A stretch of 11,835 bases of DNA, from positions 1 through 11,835 of the forward strand of contig JAJUHD010000066.1 in NCBI GenBank assembly GCA_029268085.1, written 5' to 3'. Below the pieces are notes generated by a model, which was not told the origin of the DNA, did no database searches, and saw only the letters and a list, made by a program, of their open reading frames with translations. The stretch is from Bacillota bacterium (GTDB lineage Bacteria; Bacillota; Clostridia; Oscillospirales; Oscillospiraceae). A program made the translations under genes and the position numbers. Positions 6,730 to 11,835 of the stretch are shown here, piece after piece (the stretch's first letter is position 1; each line of letters starts with the position of its first letter).

Positions 6730-6759
6730 ATTATAGTTGAAAGAACATTCAACTGTCAA
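6730..6759 (-). promoter_or_regulatory. Consensus promoter of the HMA-ATPase operon
   Basis: Minus strand TTGACA (6754-6759), 18-bp spacer, TATAAT (6730-6735), both perfect matches to the sigma-A consensus. The start point should lie near 6723, about 55 nt before the HMA protein ATG. Such a strong promoter fits tight repression through the two operators and induction by metal. Confidence 0.85.
6735..6754. promoter_or_regulatory. ArsR/SmtB-family operator 2, between -35 and -10
   Basis: AGTTGAAAGAACATTCAACT: the same 7-bp arms and 6-bp centre as operator 1, with a different centre. Centre-to-centre distance is 34 bp. It fills the spacer of the efflux promoter and touches the last base of -10 and the first of -35, so repressor and polymerase binding must exclude each other. 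Confidence 0.8.
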
Positions 6760-6943
6760 GGCTTTTTCAAAAATGTTAATAATCTTTTTGTTCGATTCTA
6801 GTCGGCCGGAGCCGGCTTGATGCTAATTATTCAGGCAACATGTTTAATACATGACAGCTTTATGATAAAATAAACCCGACAGAAATGTTTTTGCCGGACA
6901 GACAAGCTATTAAAGATGTAACATAAATCATGCCGATTTAATC
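6760..6943. other. Rest of divergent intergenic region; repressor promoter not resolved
   Basis: Contains a short G+C-rich inverted repeat GCCGG-AG-CCGGC (6805-6816) and a 15-bp partial palindrome CATGT-TTAAT-ACATG (6839-6853), followed by TTTATGATAAAAT, the best -10-like sequence for the plus-strand repressor gene but without a good -35. No further TGAA-N6-TTCA operator was found on this side, so repressor autoregulation is not obvious. Confidence 0.35.
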
Positions 6944-6960
6944 AAGCAAGGAGTGATAAC

Positions 6961-7332
6961 ATGAAAAAGGACGAGATGCTTTGCGACTGCGAGGTCATTC
7001 ATTCGGAGATCGTCAATGCGGTAAAAAAAAGAATGCCCGAAGAAAATGAGCTTTACGACCTGTCGGATTTTTTCAAGATACTTGGCGACAGTACCAGAGC
7101 CAAAATCATATGGGCCCTTGATGAAAGCGAAATGTGCGTATGTGATCTGGCGGTTTTGCTTGGAATGACAAAGTCCGCGATATCTCACCAGCTCAGTACG
7201 CTGAGACAGGAGAACCTTGTTAAAAACCGGAGAGAGGGAAAGGTCGTATACTACTCCCTTGCGGACGATCATATAAAACAAATATTTGAAAAGGGGCTGG
7301 AGCACATCAGAGAAAAGTTCGAAGATGAGTAA
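6961..7332 (+). CDS. cadC: CadC/SmtB-type ArsR-family metal-sensing repressor
   Basis: A 123-residue winged-helix repressor that releases DNA when it binds metal. ATG at 6961 follows AAGGAG by 7 nt. The helix-turn-helix is at about 60-87 (CDLAVLLGMTKSAISHQLS) and the beta wing at about 89-99. Both metal sites of the CadC group are visible. The alpha3N cysteine site has C59 and C61 (MCVCD) plus N-terminal C8 and C10 (CDCEVIH); S. aureus CadC uses Cys7, Cys11, Cys58 and Cys60. The alpha5 zinc site has D102, H104, H115 and E118 at SmtB spacing. Cd/Pb could thus bind at alpha3N and Zn at alpha5. It is divergent from the efflux operon, whose promoter carries two matching operators, so it is almost certainly its repressor. 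The N-terminal cysteines are closer together here (CxC) than in S. aureus CadC. Confidence 0.93.
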   Translation: MKKDEMLCDCEVIHSEIVNAVKKRMPEENELYDLSDFFKILGDSTRAKIIWALDESEMCVCDLAVLLGMTKSAISHQLSTLRQENLVKNRREGKVVYYSLADDHIKQIFEKGLEHIREKFEDE

Positions 7333-7707
7333 TGGATATAGTCAGTCGGGCAGTTCTTACATTCCGAGAATAGTCCAGTCAATGTTTGCATAAAGGCGGC
7401 GCTCTGATTAGTTTCACATTTATCTCCCTTGAAAATAGCCGACGGGTGTCCGGCTCAGCTATTTGGCTGCAATCCGAACACCCGTCATAATTGTGTATTT
7501 AATTTCTGCCACGCCAAACAAAACCCGCATATGAAACTATCCAGCGAAATGTCTGGGCGGATCAGGTCTTTGCTGTCCGTGATCCGCATTACCATCTTGC
7601 GGTTCCGCTTGCTTAGCCACTGGCTCAACAAATGGTGGTTTGCTCTAATTCGTATTTCTTGCAGTGTTTTTCTCGCTCACGGTAAATCCTGTTTATGCAT
7701 TTTATTG
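7333..7707. other. Convergent intergenic region with two hairpins
   Basis: 375 bp without a recognisable gene between the repressor and the 3' end of the surface protein gene. Hairpin 1 pairs 7441-7453 with 7474-7486 (GACGGGTGT/ACACCCGTC plus CGG/CCG across one mismatch) and has a nested CAGC/GCTG stem in its loop; it could end transcription from both sides. Hairpin 2 pairs GCGGATCA (7557-7564) with TGATCCGC (7580-7587). Neither has a clean T run. Confidence 0.45.
7441..7486. terminator. Possible bidirectional terminator hairpin
   Basis: A 12-pair stem with one mismatch and an inner 4-bp stem, about 110 nt after the repressor stop and 220 nt after the surface-protein stop. On the plus strand it is followed by a T-rich but interrupted stretch (ATAATTGTGTATTTAATTT). 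The role is inferred from position. Confidence 0.4.
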
Positions 7708-10700
7708 CTACTTTGCCAACAGGTTATACAGCACTTGGGCCATTTCCGCCCTTGTGGTGGCGGCTGTAGGGGAGAGTTCGCCGCCGCTGCCGCCAATGGT
7801 TCCCGTTTTTACAAGCAGCGTCATGGCATCCTTTGCCCAGGAGTCAATCTGTCCGGCATCATTGAAGTCGGATAGTGTTTTACCCGAATTGCCCTGCGGA
7901 AGCTGGTCAATGACCTTGAGTGAGTTGTACAGCAGAGTGAACATTTCCTGACGGGTGATCTCCTTGCCCGGCGCAAACATGTTGTTGCCTACGCCCTCCG
8001 ATATGCCCAGCCTCTTTGCTGCCGAAAGGTAGCCGGTGTAATAGGTGTTGCCCGCATCTGTAAAGTTATCCTTCGGATTTGTGTCGGGTGCTATACCGTA
8101 GGCTTTCAGCAGCATGACGATAAATTCGCCTCTCGTCAGCTTTGCGCTTGGACTGTAATTTCCGCTGCCTGTACCTGTGGTAATTTTTCTTGCCGCGATA
8201 AAGCTCACCGCTTTGTTGTACCAAGCGCTTGCTGACACATCGTTGAAGCTGACCTTGTTATAGCCCACCGCATAATTGCTGAAATGGGTGGTGTTAAAGA
8301 CCACTGTGCCGGAAGCCTGGTCATAGTGCCCATTGGGTACGGAAACCGCATTGCCGCTTCCGTCTATGTACCATATGATGATGCTTTCGGGGTTGGCAAG
8401 CTCGTCCGCAGTCGGCGTATAGGGTATGGATACCGTAACAGGTGCTTTGGGGTTGTTCCAGCTGATGTCTTTACCGTCTATTTTCAGCGAAAGCTGTACC
8501 AGCGGGCGGTTACCAATTATAGCCTTCACAGCTTCCGACAGGGCGGCTTTGTCTCCTGCGGCAATTGAAAGCTCCGCAGTATTACCCGTTGCTCCTGCAT
8601 CCGCCAGCATATTTGCAGGAAGCACTATACTTCCAGCATTTGTTTGAAGGGTAAGGCTGCCCTGGCCTGTGGTATTGGACAGGCTTTCTGCCGGCACTCC
8701 TACGGTATATGCCGTCACATTGGGTATGGATGGTATGGTGATTACCACCTTGCCTCCGGCTGTAATACTAGCGCCCTGCTCCGAACTTATTTTCATAGAT
8801 GCGTTTTCGGAGCTGACTGTAATACTCAGCGTTGCTTTTGAAATTGCTTTGCCTGAAGCATCTGTCCCTGATACGTTTGCGTTATAGCTGGTGGTACTGA
8901 CTCCACCGCCACCTCCACTACCGCCTCCGTTGCTTGGAGTGGTATGAGTCACCGTGATGGCTGCCGTACCAGACTTTGTATTATCAAGGGTTGAGGTCGC
9001 CGTAACCGTAAGGGTTGTTGCTGTCTCATTGGAGGCAATGGTAAGTACGCCGTTGCTGCTGATGGTGGTTCCGGCGCTGGAATTTCCGCTCACGCTCCAG
9101 GTCACCTCCTGTGAAGGGTTATTCGTGCCCGTAACGGTTGCCGTAAAGGTCTTTGTTCCTCCGATCTGGACGCTGTTGCCTGTTGTGGATACGATAACGG
9201 AGGAAACTGTTGGTGCAGGCAGGGAGCTGTCTGTTACGGTAACAGTCGCCGTACCGAATTTGGTACTGTCTTCAGTGGAAACCGCCTTGACGGTAATTGT
9301 CGTTGCCGTCTCGTTCGCGCCTACCGTAAGCAGCCCGTTGCTTATGGTAGTACCTGTACTTGTATTTCCCGATACTGACCATATCACGGTCTGAGCCGGG
9401 CTGTTGCTTCCTGTCACGGTCACAGTAAAGGCTTTTGTACCGCCCTTTTCTGCACTGGCGGTTGCCGGATTGATCATAACACCATCTACTGTGGGAGTGT
9501 CAGCTCCTGTGTCGGTAACAGTAATCACGGCTGTACCGTATTTTGAACCATCCAGCACTGAGGTGGCGGTTACTGTTAAAGTGGTCGCAGTCTCACCGGC
9601 TGCTATGGCAAGCATACCTGCACTGTTGATCATGGTGCCAGGCTTACTGTTTCCGGACACGCTCCAGCTTACCGCTTGTGATGGACTGTTTGTTCCGGTT
9701 ACTTCCGCGCTGAACGTATAGGTGCTTCCTTTTGCTACGGTCGCCGTACCTGGTGTTACGGTTACATTGGATACGCTCACTACCGGCGAGGTTACCGTAA
9801 CCGTTGCCGTACTGAATTTACTGCTGTCAACGCTGGATTTAGCCATTACGGTCAGCGTTGTCGCCGTCTCATCCGCACCTACGGTCAGTAATCCGTTGCT
9901 GTTTATGGAAGTGCCTGCGCTGGTCTTTCCGTATACATACCAGCTCACCGTTTGGGACGGGCTGTTGCTTCCTGTCACCACGGCGTCGAAGTCTTTTGTA
10001 TCGCCCTTTTCCACACTGGCTGCCGGCGGATTGATTGTTACCGTATCTACCACTGGGCCGGTGGGCACCGCATCAGTGACGGTTACCGCAGACGTGCCGG
10101 ATTTCGTATTGTCCAGCACAGAGATGGCGGTTACTGTTAAAGTGGTCGCAGTCTCACCGGCTGCTATGGCAAGCACGCCGGAGCTGTTGATGAGGGTAGC
10201 CGGGCTGTGATTGCCGTACACTTCCCAGGTAACCGTCTGGGACGGGTTGTTGGTTCCGTTGACTGCCGCACTGAAGGTATAGGTGCTTCCTTTTTCTACC
10301 GTAGCTGTGTTTGGTGTTACGGACACACTGGATACCGTCGCTTCCGGTGAGGTTACCGTTACAGCTGCAGTTCCGAACTTACTGCTGTCAATACCCGATA
10401 CTGCCGTAACGATCAGCGTCGTCGCCGTCTCATCCGCGGCAACGGATAATTCTCCTGTAGTGCTTATTGTTGTACTTGAACTGTTATTTCCTGACACACT
10501 CCAGCTTACCGTCTGGGATGGATTATGGGTTCCCGCCACGACTGCGCTGAAGGTATAAGCGGTGCCTTTTGTTATAGAGACTGTCCCCGGCGTAATCGTC
10601 ACACTGCTTACCGTTGCCGGTATCTCTGTCACTGTGACCGACGCGGTGCCTGATTTTGAAGAATCATCCTTCGAGGTTGCCCGAACCATCAGCGGTCCTG

Positions 10701-11835
10701 CTTCGTCCGCTGCAACCGTCAGCACTCCGCCTGTGCTGATGCTTGTACCCAAACTAGTTTTTCCTTCCACGCTCCAGGTCACGTCCTGGGAGTTATGGGT
10801 TCCGGTTACCACCGCTGCAAAGGTATAAGTACTGCCTTTCTGCACGGATGTGGTGATCGGGGTAACGGTAACTCCGGTTACGGTTACCGTTGCAGTGGTG
10901 ACGGTAACTGTGGACGCTGCCGAAGGTGTGCCGTTTATGACGCAGCGATACTGGCTTCCGTTGTCGCTTGAATTCAGCGCGGCTGTCGTATAATAGGACA
11001 AGGTAGCGCTTGTAATATTGTCCCATGTACTGCCTGCGTCCGTTGATATCTGCCACTGGTAAGGGCCTGCGCCGTCCACGCCAAAGGTGATCGCGTTGCC
11101 GGCCTCCACTGTCGGGTTCATCGGCAATATAGAGGGCTTCACCGTGACGACGACAGTATCCGTGTTTACTGCAGAGCTCACTCCATACAATGTATTTGTG
11201 ATGACACAACGGTACTTTTCATTACTATTGCCGCTGGAAAGCGCACCAGTGGTATAGGTTGCGGAAGTAGAGCCGGTACCGTCAGTCACGTTCGTCCATG
11301 TGGTCCCGTCGGTGGATTTCTGCCACTGATAGGACAGGGCACCGCCATCTGTTACTGCCGCCGCTGCATGGAAGGTAACGGTATCTCCGGAGGTTACCGT
11401 CTTGCCTGAGGCCTGTGTGGTGATCTCCGGGGTCTTCGGCTTGAATGGAATGGGAAAGCCCCTATTCACGCCGGTAACATATGCCCAGGGAAAAAGTTCT
11501 ACATCCTGTGTTAATACTGGAGTTGTATATTGTTCTGAACCGGAGGAATTATATGTATTTCTATACGTTCCTACAGCGCTTCGGCCGTTGTTCAGGGCAT
11601 CCAGGAAAGTATTTGCTGTCTTTTTTGCATCGAGCCAGCTTGTTGTATCATTATACTGGATCGACGCGTTCGTTTCTCCTTTCATTACTGCGGCACTGAG
11701 TCCTGTCGGCAGATATGCAGTATCAGAATAGCCTTTATTTTCGCTAAAATCACCCGGGGATGCGACTTCGGTTCCATTTACAGTATATGAGGCCGAGGTA
11801 TTCCAGTAACAGTTTGTATATGGATAATCCAGCTC
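7708..11835 (-). CDS. Large S-layer-homology surface protein with Ig-like repeats, C-terminal part
   Basis: The frame is open from the right edge to TAG at 7708, so about 1375 residues are seen and the start is missing. An internal ATG at 11685 has no reason to be the start. Order, counted from that ATG: upstream and first residues with NCYWNTS, typical of the end of GLUG-repeat proteins; two Ig-like domains, each with a YQWQxSTD core and a YRCVI strand (about 85-182 and 184-269); seven tandem bacterial Ig-like (Big_2 type) repeats of about 92 residues (271-918) with EKGSTYTFSA, TWSVSGN and LTVxADETATTLTV; a Gly/Ser linker (about 920-929); an uncharacterised beta-rich region (930-1143); and three SLH domains (1144-1325), including the variants LTRGEF, ITRQEM and TTRAEM of the TRAE motif. 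SLH domains normally bind pyruvylated secondary cell-wall polymer, so this is probably a cell-surface adhesin or structural protein. No intracellular role is likely. Confidence 0.9.
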   Translation of the reverse strand, partial: ELDYPYTNCYWNTSASYTVNGTEVASPGDFSENKGYSDTAYLPTGLSAAVMKGETNASIQYNDTTSWLDAKKTANTFLDALNNGRSAVGTYRNTYNSSGSEQYTTPVLTQDVELFPWAYVTGVNRGFPIPFKPKTPEITTQASGKTVTSGDTVTFHAAAAVTDGGALSYQWQKSTDGTTWTNVTDGTGSTSATYTTGALSSGNSNEKYRCVITNTLYGVSSAVNTDTVVVTVKPSILPMNPTVEAGNAITFGVDGAGPYQWQISTDAGSTWDNITSATLSYYTTAALNSSDNGSQYRCVINGTPSAASTVTVTTATVTVTGVTVTPITTSVQKGSTYTFAAVVTGTHNSQDVTWSVEGKTSLGTSISTGGVLTVAADEAGPLMVRATSKDDSSKSGTASVTVTEIPATVSSVTITPGTVSITKGTAYTFSAVVAGTHNPSQTVSWSVSGNNSSSTTISTTGELSVAADETATTLIVTAVSGIDSSKFGTAAVTVTSPEATVSSVSVTPNTATVEKGSTYTFSAAVNGTNNPSQTVTWEVYGNHSPATLINSSGVLAIAAGETATTLTVTAISVLDNTKSGTSAVTVTDAVPTGPVVDTVTINPPAASVEKGDTKDFDAVVTGSNSPSQTVSWYVYGKTSAGTSINSNGLLTVGADETATTLTVMAKSSVDSSKFSTATVTVTSPVVSVSNVTVTPGTATVAKGSTYTFSAEVTGTNSPSQAVSWSVSGNSKPGTMINSAGMLAIAAGETATTLTVTATSVLDGSKYGTAVITVTDTGADTPTVDGVMINPATASAEKGGTKAFTVTVTGSNSPAQTVIWSVSGNTSTGTTISNGLLTVGANETATTITVKAVSTEDSTKFGTATVTVTDSSLPAPTVSSVIVSTTGNSVQIGGTKTFTATVTGTNNPSQEVTWSVSGNSSAGTTISSNGVLTIASNETATTLTVTATSTLDNTKSGTAAITVTHTTPSNGGGSGGGGGVSTTSYNANVSGTDASGKAISKATLSITVSSENASMKISSEQGASITAGGKVVITIPSIPNVTAYTVGVPAESLSNTTGQGSLTLQTNAGSIVLPANMLADAGATGNTAELSIAAGDKAALSEAVKAIIGNRPLVQLSLKIDGKDISWNNPKAPVTVSIPYTPTADELANPESIIIWYIDGSGNAVSVPNGHYDQASGTVVFNTTHFSNYAVGYNKVSFNDVSASAWYNKAVSFIAARKITTGTGSGNYSPSAKLTRGEFIVMLLKAYGIAPDTNPKDNFTDAGNTYYTGYLSAAKRLGISEGVGNNMFAPGKEITRQEMFTLLYNSLKVIDQLPQGNSGKTLSDFNDAGQIDSWAKDAMTLLVKTGTIGGSGGELSPTAATTRAEMAQVLYNLLAK
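7711..8256 (-). other. Three C-terminal SLH domains of the surface protein
   Basis: Residues 1144-1325 by the internal ATG numbering. The three modules begin at FNDVSASAWYNKAVSFI, FTDAGNTYYTGYLSAA and FNDAGQIDSWAKDAMTLL. Each has the aromatic/acidic opening, a Gly-rich turn (GTGSGNYSP, GVGNNMFAP, GGSGGELSP) and a TR-containing helix, as expected for a cell-wall anchoring trimer. Confidence 0.85.
8932..10875 (-). repeat. Seven tandem Big_2-like repeats, about 277 bp each, with a two-repeat higher-order unit
   Basis: Repeats 3 and 5 resemble each other more than their neighbours (both with TPxTATVxKGSTYTFSA), and so do 4 and 6 (both with INPxxAS.EKGxTK and GSNSPxQTV). At DNA level 9564-9614 and 10125-10175 are identical over 51 bp, and CGGGCTGTTGCTTCCTGTCAC occurs at 9397 and 9958. 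Both pairs are offset by exactly 561 bp, i.e. 187 codons or two repeats. This shows duplication of, or gene conversion between, two-repeat blocks. Confidence 0.85.

Noticed and set aside
7429..7875. 148-codon frame on the plus strand
   Set aside because: Overlaps the end of the surface-protein gene and the hairpins; no ribosome site, and its last third is a mirror of the SLH coding strand.
8954..10828. A series of open frames of 88-162 codons on the plus strand
   Set aside because: They lie antisense to the Ig-like repeats and their Val/Thr/Pro-rich translations mirror the Thr/Val/Gly-rich repeat protein; none has a ribosome site or a domain of its own.
8932..10875. Regular repeats that might suggest a CRISPR array or satellite
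   Set aside because: The period is about 277 bp, in frame, and encodes a known Ig-like fold; repeats are divergent and there are no unique spacers.
11683..11685. ATG at 11685 as the start of the surface protein
   Set aside because: The frame continues without a stop for 50 more codons to the window edge, encodes plausible protein (NCYWNTS), and there is no ribosome site or signal peptide at this ATG.

Overview
The window looks like chromosome of an endospore-forming, Gram-positive bacterium of the class Clostridia. The evidence is a SigK-type sporulation sigma factor fragment, a large serine recombinase of clostridial style, an S-layer-homology surface protein, and strong SD sites of AAGGAG/GGAGG type. 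Assignment to a genus is not possible from sequence alone.

Layout. (1) 1-701, minus: the N-terminal 233 residues of a GGDEF-EAL c-di-GMP protein that runs off the left edge; its GGDEF signature is degenerate. (2) 908-2008, minus: an iron-type alcohol dehydrogenase with its own promoter. (3) 2190-2567, minus: the C-terminal half only of sigma-K, followed by a good terminator. (4) 2564-4273, minus: a 569-residue large serine recombinase whose stop codon overlaps the first codon of the sigma fragment. (5) 4567-6759, minus: a metal-efflux operon made of a separate 73-residue HMA metal-binding protein and a Zn/Cd/Pb-type P1B ATPase, bounded downstream by a perfect 52-bp palindrome and upstream by a consensus promoter with two operators. 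(6) 6961-7332, plus: the divergent CadC/SmtB-type repressor. (7) 7708 to the right edge, minus: the C-terminal 1375 residues or so of a very large surface protein with Ig-like repeats and three SLH domains.

The most notable feature is the sigK/recombinase junction. Only sigma regions 3 and 4 and the end of region 2.4 are present. The reading frame breaks at the conserved Asn-Glu codon pair that contains AATGA, which from memory is where the B. subtilis skin element interrupts sigK. The recombinase gene ends about 10 bp from that point. This is the expected structure of one end of a sigK intervening (skin-like) element, removed by the recombinase in the mother cell to rebuild sigK. The N-terminal half of sigK is not in this window. 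If the element is intact, everything from about 2556 to beyond 11835, including the metal-efflux genes and the surface protein, would be inside it. That last point is inference and depends on sequence outside the window.

The metal genes form a self-contained regulatory circuit: the repressor carries both known metal sites (alpha3N and alpha5), and the divergent efflux promoter carries two TGAA-N6-TTCA operators, one of them filling the space between -35 and -10.
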